Part shown: one piece after another, positions 39,417 to 48,708 of the stretch
How the letters are laid out: every line of letters starts with the position of its first letter
Position numbering within the stretch: the first letter of the stretch is position 1
Assembly: GCF_024213665.1 (NCBI RefSeq)
Contig: NZ_JANAVP010000005.1
Coordinates: 39,833-103,832 of the forward strand
Source: Streptomyces sp. A3M-1-3
GTDB taxonomy: Bacteria; Actinomycetota; Actinomycetes; Streptomycetales; Streptomycetaceae
Direction: 5' to 3'
DNA length: 64,000 nt
Notes under the pieces: generated by a model
Told to the model about the DNA's origin: nothing
The model's input: only the letters and a program-made list of their open reading frames with translations
Database searches by the model: none
Made by a program: the position numbers and the translations under genes

Positions 39417-42119
39417 CTACCCCGTGCCGTCCAGGCTCCCGCCGGATTGGGGCAGCGACAGCTCCGCCCAGATGACCTTCCCCAGGGGGGTGTAGCGAGT
39501 GCCCCAGCGTTCGGCCATCTGCGCGACGAGGAACAGGCCGCGGCCTCCCTCGTCCATCGTGGCCGCATACCGCAGATGGGGGGAGGTGCTGCTGCCGTCG
39601 GCCACCTCGCAGGTCAGGGTGCGGTCGCGCAGCAGGCGCACCGTGAGCGGTGCGGAGCCGTAGCGGATAGCGTTGGTGATCAGCTCGCTGAGCACCAGCT
39701 CCATGGCGAACGCGAGCTCGGACAGACCCCAGTCGTCCAGCTTCTCGGCCACGGCGGCACGCATCCCTGCCACGGCTGCGGGATCGAAGGGCACGTCCCA
39801 GCCGACGACCTGGTCGGGCGGGATCACCCGTGTGCGGGCGATGAGCAGCACCGTGTCGTCCTTCGGCCGGCCGGGCAGGAGCTCGTCGAGCACCGCCTGA
39901 CAGCTCTCCTCCGGCGGCCGGTCGGGATGGGACGCCAGGGCCTGACGCAGCAGCTCGATCCCCACGTCGATGTCCCGCGTGCGGTCCTCGATGAGCCCGT
40001 CGGTGTAGAGGACGAGTTGCGTGCCCTCTGCCAGATCCAGTTCGGCGGTCTCGAACGGCATACCGCCCAGGCCCAGGGGCGGCCCGGCCGGCAGATCGGG
40101 GAACGACACACTGCCGTCAAGGTGGACCAGCGCGGGCACGGGGTGCCCGGCCCGCGCCATGGCGCAGTGGCGGGAGACGGGATCGTAGATCGCGTACAGG
40201 CAGGTGGCGCCCATGACCTCCGCACCGACCTCCGCCCCCACCCCGTCCTGGTCGATGCGCCCGACCAGGTCGTCGAGGTGGCTGAGAATCTCGTCGGGCG
40301 GCAGGTCGAGTGTGGAGAAGTTGTGCACGGCCGTGCGCAGCCGTCCCATCGTGGCGGCCGCGTGCAGGCCGTGACCGACGACATCCCCGACGACCAGCGC
40401 CACGCGACTGCCCGGAAGCGGGATCACATCGAACCAGTCGCCGCTCACCCCGGAGATCGCCGGCAGGTAGCGGTGGGCGACATCGAGGGCGCTCTGCTCG
40501 GGCAGAGCCTGCGGGAGCAGGCTGCGCTGCAGAGTCACGGCCAGGGTGTGCTCACGGGTGTAGCGGCGGGCGTTGTCGATGCTGACCGCCGCCCGGGCGA
40601 CCAGTTCTTCGGCCAGGGACAGGTCGTCCTCCTCGAACGGCTGGGGCTTTTCCGAGCGCCAGAAGTTGGCCACGCCCAGGATGACGCCCCGCGCCTGGAC
40701 GGGCACCGCGATGAGCGAATGGATGCCGTACTCGACGATCAGCCGTGTCCGCTCCGGGTCCTGGGCATGCCAGCCGGGCGCGGCGGACAGGTCGGGCACC
40801 AGCTCCGACCGGCCGCTGCCGAAACCCCGTGCCTGCGGTGTGGAGGGGAGGAAGTCGATCAGACGGCCGAGCTCATAGAGGGGATGGTCCTCCCGGATGC
40901 CGTGGACGGCGGTGCGGCGCATGTCCGTGCCCGTACCCGCCGGCTCCTCCCCGCGCAGGACCGGGTCGGCCAGATCGACACTGACGAAGTCGGCGAACCG
41001 GGGAACCGCGACCTCTGCCAGTTCCTCGGCCGTACGCACCACGTCGAGGGTGGTACCGATGCTCAGACTGGCGTCGTACAGCAGTTTCAGCTGCTCGCGG
41101 GCCACTTCCGCCCTGCCGGACAGCGCCCGCAGCTCCGTGGAGTCACGCAAGGTCGCGACCGTCCCCCTGGGGCCACCGTGACGATCCGTCGGCCGCTGGT
41201 TCACCGCAAGCAACCGCTCCCCGGCCGGCAGCACCTCGTCGGTGGCCACGCGGCCCGAGGTCAGCAGCTCCACCGTGCCGGGTTCCAGGCTGGTCAGCTC
41301 CGAGACGTGCCGCCCCTCGGCGTCGGGCGGCAGATCCAGCAGCCGCCTGGCCTCGTCGTTCGCAAGCAGCAGCTGACCGTCGTTGCCGAGGATGAGCACA
41401 CCTTCGCGGACGGCGTGCAGCACCGCGTCGTGATGCTCGTACATGCGGGTCATCTCGGCCGGGCCCAGACTGTGGGTCTGCCGCCGCAGCCGCCTGGCCA
41501 CCAGCGCCGTCCCGGCCGTGGCCAGGGCGAGCGCGGCCGCTCCGGCGCCGAAGATGATCGGCAGCTGGCGGTCCACCACGCTGGTCACGTTCTCGACCTT
41601 CATGCCGGCGGATACCAGGGCCACGACCGTGCCCCTGCGATCGTGGACGGGGACGACCGCCTGTACCTCGTGGCCGAGCGGGCCGAAGACGCTCTCCGTG
41701 TACACACGGCCGGCCAGCGAGGGCTCGATGGTGCCGACGAACCTCTTCCCGATCCGGTCCGGCTGGGGATGCGTGTAGCGGATCCCCTTCGTGTCCATCA
41801 CCACGATGAAGTCGACGCCGGCCGCTTTCCGCCCCGCCTCGGTGAGAGGCTGGAGCACCTTGGAGGGATCAGGGGCCCTCAGCGCGTCAAGAACGCCCGG
41901 AGAGTGCGCGAACGTCTCCGCGACGGCAATCGAACGGCGCTTCGCCTCCGTGCTGCTGTCGTGCCGGGACTGCAGCACAAGCGCCAGCACCGCGGTCGCC
42001 ACGAGGAGCACCACCACGGCCACCTGCAGGATGAAGACCTGCCCGGCGACGCTCCGGGGATGCTTGTCGGTCCGTGACCGAACCGGTGCGCTCCGGAATC
42101 GGTCGAGAAGTTTGACCAC
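39417..42119 (-). CDS. multidomain sensor SpoIIE-type Ser/Thr phosphatase with HATPase
   Basis: In order, this 900-residue protein has a membrane helix (VFILQVAVVVLLVATAVLAL), an extracytoplasmic single-Cache-like sensor of the CitA/DcuS type (about 50-185, with GVDFIVVMDTKGIRYTHP), a second helix, a PAS domain (about 225-330, AVREGVLILGNDGQLLLAND), a GAF domain (about 345-510), a PP2C/SpoIIE phosphatase (about 530-750, ISGVSGDWFDVIPLPG and LVVGDVVGHG, with metal-binding Asp residues) and a C-terminal HATPase_c (ELVLSELITNAIRYG). Such proteins dephosphorylate anti-anti-sigma factors and may carry their own anti-sigma kinase module. It is monocistronic. Confidence 0.92.
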   Translation of the reverse strand: MVKLLDRFRSAPVRSRTDKHPRSVAGQVFILQVAVVVLLVATAVLALVLQSRHDSSTEAKRRSIAVAETFAHSPGVLDALRAPDPSKVLQPLTEAGRKAAGVDFIVVMDTKGIRYTHPQPDRIGKRFVGTIEPSLAGRVYTESVFGPLGHEVQAVVPVHDRRGTVVALVSAGMKVENVTSVVDRQLPIIFGAGAAALALATAGTALVARRLRRQTHSLGPAEMTRMYEHHDAVLHAVREGVLILGNDGQLLLANDEARRLLDLPPDAEGRHVSELTSLEPGTVELLTSGRVATDEVLPAGERLLAVNQRPTDRHGGPRGTVATLRDSTELRALSGRAEVAREQLKLLYDASLSIGTTLDVVRTAEELAEVAVPRFADFVSVDLADPVLRGEEPAGTGTDMRRTAVHGIREDHPLYELGRLIDFLPSTPQARGFGSGRSELVPDLSAAPGWHAQDPERTRLIVEYGIHSLIAVPVQARGVILGVANFWRSEKPQPFEEDDLSLAEELVARAAVSIDNARRYTREHTLAVTLQRSLLPQALPEQSALDVAHRYLPAISGVSGDWFDVIPLPGSRVALVVGDVVGHGLHAAATMGRLRTAVHNFSTLDLPPDEILSHLDDLVGRIDQDGVGAEVGAEVMGATCLYAIYDPVSRHCAMARAGHPVPALVHLDGSVSFPDLPAGPPLGLGGMPFETAELDLAEGTQLVLYTDGLIEDRTRDIDVGIELLRQALASHPDRPPEESCQAVLDELLPGRPKDDTVLLIARTRVIPPDQVVGWDVPFDPAAVAGMRAAVAEKLDDWGLSELAFAMELVLSELITNAIRYGSAPLTVRLLRDRTLTCEVADGSSTSPHLRYAATMDEGGRGLFLVAQMAERWGTRYTPLGKVIWAELSLPQSGGSLDGTG

Positions 42120-42197
42120 ATTTGTAGTTCTAACACCGCAAGGTGCTCTGCGGCCAAACGATGAGGTCTGAGCCCGGCATGATCGCGTGGACTGGGC

Positions 42198-44357
42198 CTA
42201 CAGACTCGGTCGCGGGACGACTCCGCCCGCCACCGCTCGTTGACGCGGGGCCGCCGTGCCTGTCCAGCAGGTTCCTCGGCGGGCCAGTAGGCGGCGCAGC
42301 CAGAGTTCCGTGGAGACCAGTTCCGCGATGCCGTCCAGCGGGACCGCCTCCCCCTCCGCCGCCGCGCGCAGCGCCTTGCGGACGACCCGGGCCTCGACCA
42401 GGCCCGCGTCGGCCAGCAGTGGCGCGTCGAAGAGGGTGATCAGGTCGCCGACCGCGGCGCGCAGGCCGGCGCGGACCGCCGCCGCCGACGCGGCCTGGGA
42501 GGTGGCACCCCAGCCGGGCGGAAGGTCGCGTACCCCGGCGCCGGACAGGACCGTACGGAGGATCTCGGCGCGGGCGCCCGGCTGGACGCGCAGCGCCTCC
42601 GGGAGGGCGCGGGCGGCCCGTACGACCTGGTTGTCCAGGAACGGCGCGTGCAGCCGCTGGCTGCGGACCTCGGCAGCCTGCTCGAAGACCCGGTGGTCGG
42701 CCGCGAGCCGGGCCAGCGCCGCGCGGGCGCGGGCCTCCCCGGGGCGCAGGACCGAGGCGGGGCGGGTCGCCGACGCGTGCAGGCGAACCGATACTTCAGC
42801 CAGCGCCTCGCCGGTCAGCCAGCGCGCCGCCGGACCGGGCCGGGACCACGCGAGCGCGGCCACGGAGGCGTCGACCACCCCGGCCGAGTCGTCGAAGTCG
42901 TACGTACGCAGGCGCGTGGCCGCGTCCTCGATCCCCGCTCGGTAGGACGTACGGGCCAGCCGCCGCGCCGCCCGGTACACGGTCAGCGGGACGAAGAGGG
43001 AGTGCGCCGAGGGGCCGTCGGCCTTGGCGAGTGCGGCGACCGGGCGCAGCAGGTGGCGCCGGCGGCGGTCCATCAACAGGTCCGCCAGCCGCGCCGGGTG
43101 CGCGTCCAGGACCTGGCGGGCGCCGTGGCCGACGAAGTGGTCCGCGCTGCCCGCGGCGAGCCGGCGGCGGTGGCGCTCGGCGGTGATGAGGGAGGGGCCC
43201 GGCTCGTCGGTGAGGGGGCCCTCCAACTCCGCGTAGGGCAAAGCCTCTTCCGCGGCCGCGACGACGACGTGGTGCAGCCGCGGGTTGGCCGCGATCGCGC
43301 GGGCCCGCTCCAGTTCGGCCTCGCGGCCCCGCGTGGCCAGGTCGTTGAAGGTGACGGCGAGCAGCCGCTCGCCCGCGCCCGTGCCGTGGCCGAGGATCGT
43401 GCCCGGTACGCCCGGCAGTCCGGCGGCCAGCAGCGCCAGCGTGCCTGAGGCGCTGCCGCCGGACAGGTCCGCGCCGATGCCCGGGGCGGGACCGCCGCGG
43501 GCGGCGCGGCGCTCGGCGGGGCCCATGCCCGGGACGGGCCCGGGGTCGTACGGCAGGGGCTCGGGCGCGTGCCGGGGGGCTGTGAGTCTGGCCCGTACCG
43601 CCTCGACGAGCGCTTCGCGCACGCCGTCGACCGCCCGCGCGGCCTCGACCTGGGGCGCGGCGACGGCGAGTGAGGCGACCGGTTCGTACCCGGTGATCTC
43701 ACGCGAGCCCTCGCGCAGGATGAGCGCGTGGCCGGGCGGGATGCGCCGGACCCCGGCGTACGGCGTGCCGTCGCGCAGCGCCTCCGGCACGTCGGGGCAG
43801 GCCAGCAGGGCGGCCAAGTGGCCGATGTCCAACTGGGCTTCGATCAGGTCGGCGAGCGGCAGGGCGGCGGTGGCGTACGCGGTGCCGTTCGCCCAGGGGG
43901 TGTAGAACACCGGCCGCGCGCCGGCCAGATCGCCGACGACGGTGATGCGTCTGCCGACCTGGACGACGGCCGTGTAGCTGCCGGGCCAGTTCGTCAGATG
44001 GCGCAGCGCTCCGCCGCGGGCCGCGAACAGGCCCACCCGCAGCTCCTCGTCACTCGCTCCGCAGCAGCCGAGGACGGCGAGCCGGGTGATGGGGGTCCCC
44101 TGGGGGTCCCTCCCAGGCGTAGCTCTGGGGTAGGAGCCAGGGGGACTGTCGACGGTGACGGTACGGATCTCGTCCGGGCGCCAGTCGCCCACGGCCCACA
44201 GCGGATCGGGGTCGCCCCACAGGAGTTGGGAGCCGACGGGGTGCACGGTGCGGGCTTCTGAGGAGGCCCCGGAGTCGCTGTCGGCCACTCCGTTTCCGAC
44301 CGCCCCGGCCGTACCAAAACTTGCGGCGATACTGCTCCACCCCACCAACCACCGCAT
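42198..44357 (-). CDS. asparagine synthase-like protein (lasso cyclase-related), orphan
   Basis: The 719-residue protein starts at ATG 44357 (MRWLVGWSS) behind GGAGG. The N-terminal part looks like a class II glutaminase fold without the catalytic N-terminal Cys (RLAVLGCCGASDEEL, WPGSYTAVVQVG, DLAGARPVFYTPW). The C-terminal part has the asparagine-synthase ATP motif degenerated to DLSGGSASGTLALL, then SLFVPLTVYRAARRL and the FLDNQVVRAARALP segment. It is similar in plan to lasso-peptide macrolactam synthetases, but no B-type protease or precursor peptide is adjacent. A low-complexity insertion near residue 70 comes from a G/C-rich repeat (44091-44146). Confidence 0.8.
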   Translation of the reverse strand: MRWLVGWSSIAASFGTAGAVGNGVADSDSGASSEARTVHPVGSQLLWGDPDPLWAVGDWRPDEIRTVTVDSPPGSYPRATPGRDPQGTPITRLAVLGCCGASDEELRVGLFAARGGALRHLTNWPGSYTAVVQVGRRITVVGDLAGARPVFYTPWANGTAYATAALPLADLIEAQLDIGHLAALLACPDVPEALRDGTPYAGVRRIPPGHALILREGSREITGYEPVASLAVAAPQVEAARAVDGVREALVEAVRARLTAPRHAPEPLPYDPGPVPGMGPAERRAARGGPAPGIGADLSGGSASGTLALLAAGLPGVPGTILGHGTGAGERLLAVTFNDLATRGREAELERARAIAANPRLHHVVVAAAEEALPYAELEGPLTDEPGPSLITAERHRRRLAAGSADHFVGHGARQVLDAHPARLADLLMDRRRRHLLRPVAALAKADGPSAHSLFVPLTVYRAARRLARTSYRAGIEDAATRLRTYDFDDSAGVVDASVAALAWSRPGPAARWLTGEALAEVSVRLHASATRPASVLRPGEARARAALARLAADHRVFEQAAEVRSQRLHAPFLDNQVVRAARALPEALRVQPGARAEILRTVLSGAGVRDLPPGWGATSQAASAAAVRAGLRAAVGDLITLFDAPLLADAGLVEARVVRKALRAAAEGEAVPLDGIAELVSTELWLRRLLARRGTCWTGTAAPRQRAVAGGVVPRPSL
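44091..44146. repeat. G/C-rich repeat insertion within coding sequence
   Basis: The segment combines gggggtcccc-type repeats with the near-palindrome cccaggcgtagctctgggg. It encodes a Pro/Gly/Arg-rich insert (SPPGSYPRATPGRDPQGTP) in the asparagine-synthase-like protein. I recall closely similar elements scattered between Streptomyces genes. Its presence in frame inside a gene suggests a mobile or recombination-spread origin. Confidence 0.5.
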
Positions 44358-44559
44358 CGCCGCCTCCACAGGCTGTGGACAACTACACCGCACGCATCGA
44401 ATCAGTTCGGGACCATGCTGCCACGACCATGGCGTACGGGAGGGGCTCCGGAGCGCGCGTCAGCAAGCGAATGCACCCCCGGAAGGGGGTATTTGGCGAT
44501 CCGCGCCATAGGCGCCATTCAGCCAATCTCGCGCCTTCGCGTGTGGGCGGTGAACGCAC

Positions 44560-44590
44560 GGTCCGGGAGGCGCTGTTCGCCTCCCGGACC
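44560..44590. terminator. hairpin in the 44358-44890 intergenic region
   Basis: A perfect 13-bp stem (ggtccgggaggcg / cgcctcccggacc) with the loop ctgtt sits in a 533-base gap between two divergent genes. No gene is supported in the gap. The hairpin may end an unseen small transcript or be a regulatory RNA structure. Confidence 0.6.
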
Positions 44591-44890
44591 GGTCCGCCGC
44601 CCGCGGGGATTGAGACGGCGGTGTCCCCCAGCCCACTGAACCCAGTGCAGTGGGCCGACCCACGCACCCCACATGGAAGCGCTCCCCCCATGGCCGGACC
44701 AGAGCGCACACACAGGCGCACGGCCACACACCGGGAGCACAGTGCTTCTGCCGCACCCACGGAGGCGGACAACAATCTCGCCATACGGAACATTGCCTCT
44801 TAACGCTTGGGATGCGGCGAACTACGCTGGGTTTACGAATGCCGGGTGCCTATGCCCCGGCGGCCGTCTGTGTGTCGAGGGGTGTGGCGC

Positions 44891-46348
44891 ATGACCAGGG
44901 AGCTCCGTGAGCCGAATGAGAAGCTCGGCACCGTCCTCGCCGTCGCGGGTATCAGCAACGCAGGACTCGCGCGACGGGTCAACGACCTCGGCGCGCAGCG
45001 CGGGCTGACGCTTCGTTACGACAAGACCTCGGTGGCCCGGTGGGTCTCCAAGGGAATGGTGCCGCAGGGCGCCGCGCCGCATCTCATCGCGGCGGCGATC
45101 GGCGCCAAGCTGGGCCGCCCGGTCCCGCTGCACGAAATCGGCCTGGCCGACGCCGATCCGGCGCCGGAGGTCGGGCTGGCGTTCCCGCGCGACGTCGGGG
45201 CGGCGGTGCGTTCGGCCACCGACCTGTACCGGCTGGATCTGGCCGGGCGGCGGGCCGGGAGCGGCGGGATCTGGCAGTCGCTCGCCGGATCGTTCGCCGT
45301 CACCGCCTATGCGACGCCCGCCTCGCGCTGGCTGATAACGCCCGCCGACAGCTCGGTCGCCCGCGAGGCACCGGAGGCGGGCGGCCCGGCCGGCGGCGCC
45401 GAGGCGAAGGCCGGATCCGACGCATCGCCCCAGCGCGTCGGCCACAGCGACGTGGCGAAGCTGCGCGAGGCGGCGGAGGACGCGCGGCGCTGGGACTCCA
45501 AGTACGGCGGTGGGGACTGGCGTTCTTCGATGGTCCCGGAGTGTCTGCGGGTCGACGCGGCGCCGCTGCTGCTCGGCTCGTACTCCGACGACGTCGGCCG
45601 GGCGCTCTTCGGCGCGACGGCCGAACTGACCCGGCTGGCCGGCTGGATGGCCTTCGACACCGGCCAGCAGGAGGCCGCCCAGCGGTACTACATCCAGGCG
45701 CTGCGGCTCGCGCGGGCGGCGGCGGACGTGCCGCTGGGCGGGTACGTCCTGGCGTCGATGTCGCTCCAGGCCACCTACCGGGACTTCGCCGACGAGGGGG
45801 TCGACCTGGCGCAGGCCGCCCTGGAACGCAACCGGGGTCTGGCCACCGCCCGCACCATGAGCTTCTTCCGGCTGGTGGAGGCGCGTGCGCACGCCAAGGC
45901 GGGCGACTCGCAGGCGGCGGGCACCTCGCTGAAGGCGGCGGAGGGGTGGCTGGAGCGGTCGCGGGACGGCGACGCCGATCCGACCTGGCTGGGCTTCTAC
46001 TCGTACGACCGCTTCGCGGCGGACGCCGCCGAGTGCTACCGCGACCTGAAGGCCCCGCGGCAGGTGCGCCGCTTCACCGAGCACGCGCTGTCCCGGCCGA
46101 CGGAGGAGTTCGTCCGCTCGCACGGATTGCGCCTGGTGGTCAGCGCGGTCGCCGAGCTGGAGTCGGGGAACCTGGACGCGGCGTGCGCGGCGGGGACGCG
46201 GGCGGTGGAGGTGGCCGGGCGGATCTCGTCGGCGCGTACGACGGAGTACGTACGGGATCTGCTGCACCGGCTGGAGCCGTACGGAGACGAGCCGCGCGTC
46301 GCGGAACTGCGGGAACGGGCCCGCCCGCTGCTGGTGGCACCTGCCTGA
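44891..46348 (+). CDS. NsdA-like TPR-type regulator
   Basis: This 485-residue protein starts at ATG 44891 with GAGGGGTG upstream. An N-terminal helix-turn-helix-like part ([35 protein letters not shown]) is followed by long helical TPR-like repeats ([35 protein letters not shown], [15 protein letters not shown]). The architecture and motifs resemble NsdA, a negative regulator of sporulation and antibiotic production in Streptomyces, and its several paralogues. It is probably a paralogue rather than NsdA itself. Confidence 0.78.
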   Translation: MTRELREPNEKLGTVLAVAGISNAGLARRVNDLGAQRGLTLRYDKTSVARWVSKGMVPQGAAPHLIAAAIGAKLGRPVPLHEIGLADADPAPEVGLAFPRDVGAAVRSATDLYRLDLAGRRAGSGGIWQSLAGSFAVTAYATPASRWLITPADSSVAREAPEAGGPAGGAEAKAGSDASPQRVGHSDVAKLREAAEDARRWDSKYGGGDWRSSMVPECLRVDAAPLLLGSYSDDVGRALFGATAELTRLAGWMAFDTGQQEAAQRYYIQALRLARAAADVPLGGYVLASMSLQATYRDFADEGVDLAQAALERNRGLATARTMSFFRLVEARAHAKAGDSQAAGTSLKAAEGWLERSRDGDADPTWLGFYSYDRFAADAAECYRDLKAPRQVRRFTEHALSRPTEEFVRSHGLRLVVSAVAELESGNLDAACAAGTRAVEVAGRISSARTTEYVRDLLHRLEPYGDEPRVAELRERARPLLVAPA

Positions 46349-46424
46349 ACCACTTCTCGGCTCGCCTCCTGGTTTGAGGGCATTGTCAGTGGGCCAGTGC
46401 ACTATCGGGGTGGGAGGTGGAGTG

Positions 46425-47648
46425 ATGAGTGACGGCTGCGGCGTGGTCGGCTGCGATGTGGTCGTGATCGGCGGCGGGATCGTCGGCCTGTCGACGGCGT
46501 ACGCGATCACGCGCCTCGCGCCGGGCACCCGGGTGACGGTGCTGGAGAAGGAGCCGGGGCCCGCCCGGCACCAGACCGGGCGCAACAGCGGCGTGATCCA
46601 CAGCGGGATCTACTACCGGCCGGGGTCGCTGAAGGCCCGGTTCGCCGTCAAGGGCGCGGCCGAGATGGTGAAGTTCTGCGCGGAACACGACATACCGCAC
46701 CAGGTCACCGGCAAGCTCATCGTCGCCACCGACCGGGCCGAGCTGCCCCGGCTGCACGCCCTGGTCCAGCGCGGCCGGGAGAACGGCATTCCGGTCCGCG
46801 AGCTGGGCCCGGCCCAGCTCGCGGAGTACGAGCCGCAGGTACGGGGCCTGGCGGCGATCCGGGTCGGCACGACCGGGATCGTCGACTACGGGCGGGTGGC
46901 CGCTCAGCTGGCGGAGCTGCTGACCGCCTCGGGAGCGGACGTGCGCTACGGCGCGGAGGTCTCCCGCATCAGCCGCCGCGCCTCGGGCGTAGCGGTCCGG
47001 ACGACGGACGGTACGGTGCTGCGCGCCCGCGCCCTGGTCAACTGCGCGGGGCTGCACTGCGACCGCGTCGCGCGGCTGGCGGGCGACGACCCGGCCATGC
47101 GGATCGTCCCATTCCGCGGCGAGTACTACGAACTGGCCCGCCCCGAGCTGGTGCGCGGCCTGGTCTACCCGGTGCCCGACCCGGCCTTCCCGTTCCTCGG
47201 CGTGCACCTGACCCGGGGCATCGACGGCGGCGTCCACCTCGGGCCGAACGCGGTCCCGGCGCTGGCCCGCGAGGGGTACGGCTGGTCGGCCGTCCACCCG
47301 CGTGAGCTGGCCGGCACCCTGGCCTGGCCCGGCTCCTGGCGGATAGCCCGACGCCACTGGCGGTACGGCGCGGGCGAACTGCGGCGCTCGCTGTCGAAGC
47401 GCGCCTTCACCGAGGCGGTCCGCCGACTGCTCCCGGACGTGACGGAGGCGGACCTGCGCCCCGCGCCGGCCGGCGTCCGCGCCCAGGCGGTGCTGCGCGA
47501 CGGCACCCTGGCCGACGACTTCCTGATCCAGGAGGCGCCGCGCACGGTTCACGTCCTGAACGCCCCGTCCCCCGCGGCGACGGCCTCGCTCCCGATCGGC
47601 CGCGAGGTCGCCCGGCGCGCGCTGGCGGCGATGGGGGCGCGGGTGTAG
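46425..47648 (+). CDS. lhgO: L-2-hydroxyglutarate oxidase/dehydrogenase
   Basis: This 407-residue FAD enzyme oxidises L-2-hydroxyglutarate to 2-oxoglutarate. It starts at ATG 46425 behind GGGAGGTGG. It has an N-terminal Rossmann FAD motif (DVVVIGGGIVGLSTAYA), the family stretch QTGRNSGVIHSGIYY, and FRGEYYELARPE. The C-terminus contains HVLNAPSPAATASLPIG. The length is normal for LhgO. Confidence 0.9.
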   Translation: MSDGCGVVGCDVVVIGGGIVGLSTAYAITRLAPGTRVTVLEKEPGPARHQTGRNSGVIHSGIYYRPGSLKARFAVKGAAEMVKFCAEHDIPHQVTGKLIVATDRAELPRLHALVQRGRENGIPVRELGPAQLAEYEPQVRGLAAIRVGTTGIVDYGRVAAQLAELLTASGADVRYGAEVSRISRRASGVAVRTTDGTVLRARALVNCAGLHCDRVARLAGDDPAMRIVPFRGEYYELARPELVRGLVYPVPDPAFPFLGVHLTRGIDGGVHLGPNAVPALAREGYGWSAVHPRELAGTLAWPGSWRIARRHWRYGAGELRRSLSKRAFTEAVRRLLPDVTEADLRPAPAGVRAQAVLRDGTLADDFLIQEAPRTVHVLNAPSPAATASLPIGREVARRALAAMGARV

Positions 47649-47680
47649 CGCGGGCGGGGCGGGGGCGGTCGGGACGGGGG

Positions 47681-47723
47681 CCGGGCAGGCGGGCCGGGCA
47701 GGCGGGCCGGGCAGGCGGGCCGG
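47681..47723. repeat. 13-bp tandem repeat
   Basis: Three units of ccgggcaggcggg plus a partial fourth lie in the 180-base gap between lhgO and trmB. The gap is otherwise G-rich with no evident gene. Confidence 0.85.
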
Positions 47724-47828
47724 AGCGGCGGGGCAGCTGAGGCGGGGCCGGAGGGGTGGCCGAGGGGGCGGACCGGGGCGGGTGGCCGGGCCCGGGGCGC
47801 TTCCCCGTCGCCGTAGAATCGGGGCATT

Positions 47829-48665
47829 GTGTCTGAGTCCCTGAACACCACTGAGCCCGTGAACACCGTGAACACGCCCGAGCCCGTGAACATCACCGAG
47901 CAGGCCGGCCCGGCCGGCCGGTTCCCTCGCGACCGGAGCGTGCCCCGCTTCCCCGAGGGCCCGGCGCCCGATCCCGCCGGCTCGCACCACGAGCGGCGGA
48001 TCCGCAGCTTCCAGCCCCGGCGGAGCCGCGTGACCACGAGCCAGGAAGACGCGCTGCAGCGGCTGTGGGGACAGTGGGGACTCGACATCGACGGACGGCG
48101 CGTCCTCGACCTCGACGAACTGTTCGGCGGACTGCCCGTCGTCCTGGAGATCGGCTTCGGGATGGGCGAGGCCACCGCGCAGATGGCCGCCGACGACCCG
48201 GACACCGGAATCCTCGCCGTCGACGTGCACACCCCCGGTCAGGGCAACCTGCTCGGTCTCGCGGAGCGGAACGGACTGTCCAACATCCGGGTGGCCAACG
48301 GCGACGCGATCATCCTGCTGCGGGAGATGCTGCCGCCGCACTCGCTCGACGGGCTGCGGGTGTACTTCCCGGACCCCTGGCCGAAGAAGCGCCACCACAA
48401 GCGGCGGCTGATCCAGCCGGAGTTCCTCTCACTCGCGTCGACCCGGATGAAGCCGGGCGCGATTCTGCACTGCGCCACCGACTGGGAGCCGTACGCAGAG
48501 CAGATGCTCGAGGTGCTCAGCGCCCACCCCGACTTCGAGAACACTCGGCCGGACGGCGGTTACGCGCCCCGTCCCGATTTCCGGCCGCTCACCCGCTTCG
48601 AGGGCCAGGGGCTGGACAAGGGCCACGTTGTACACGACCTGCTGTTCCGCCGCACACAGAACTGA
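47829..48665 (+). CDS. trmB: tRNA (guanine-N7)-methyltransferase
   Basis: This 278-residue enzyme makes m7G46 in tRNA with S-adenosylmethionine. The first 65 residues are a disordered Asn/Thr/Glu/Pro-rich extension (NTTEPVNTVNTPEPVN) common in Streptomyces. The catalytic domain follows with VVLEIGFGMGEATAQMA (SAM site), the acidic D in GILAVDVHTPG and the family signature RVYFPDPWPKKRHHKRRL. The GTG start lies seven bases after a G-rich stretch, and the exact start is uncertain within the extension. The PrsW gene follows 43 bases later. Confidence 0.93.
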   Translation: MSESLNTTEPVNTVNTPEPVNITEQAGPAGRFPRDRSVPRFPEGPAPDPAGSHHERRIRSFQPRRSRVTTSQEDALQRLWGQWGLDIDGRRVLDLDELFGGLPVVLEIGFGMGEATAQMAADDPDTGILAVDVHTPGQGNLLGLAERNGLSNIRVANGDAIILLREMLPPHSLDGLRVYFPDPWPKKRHHKRRLIQPEFLSLASTRMKPGAILHCATDWEPYAEQMLEVLSAHPDFENTRPDGGYAPRPDFRPLTRFEGQGLDKGHVVHDLLFRRTQN

Positions 48666-48708
48666 AACGTCCTCGCGAGGTGTCGGTGCGCCTCGTTAGG
48701 GTCGACGG

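Noticed and set aside
42198..44357. Lasso-peptide biosynthetic cluster
   Set aside because: Only a cyclase-like protein is present; no precursor, RRE/B1 or B2 protease or exporter is adjacent.
44394..44806. Several overlapping open frames in the gap before the NsdA-like gene
   Set aside because: None has a ribosome site, signal or domain; all are composition-driven and mutually overlapping.
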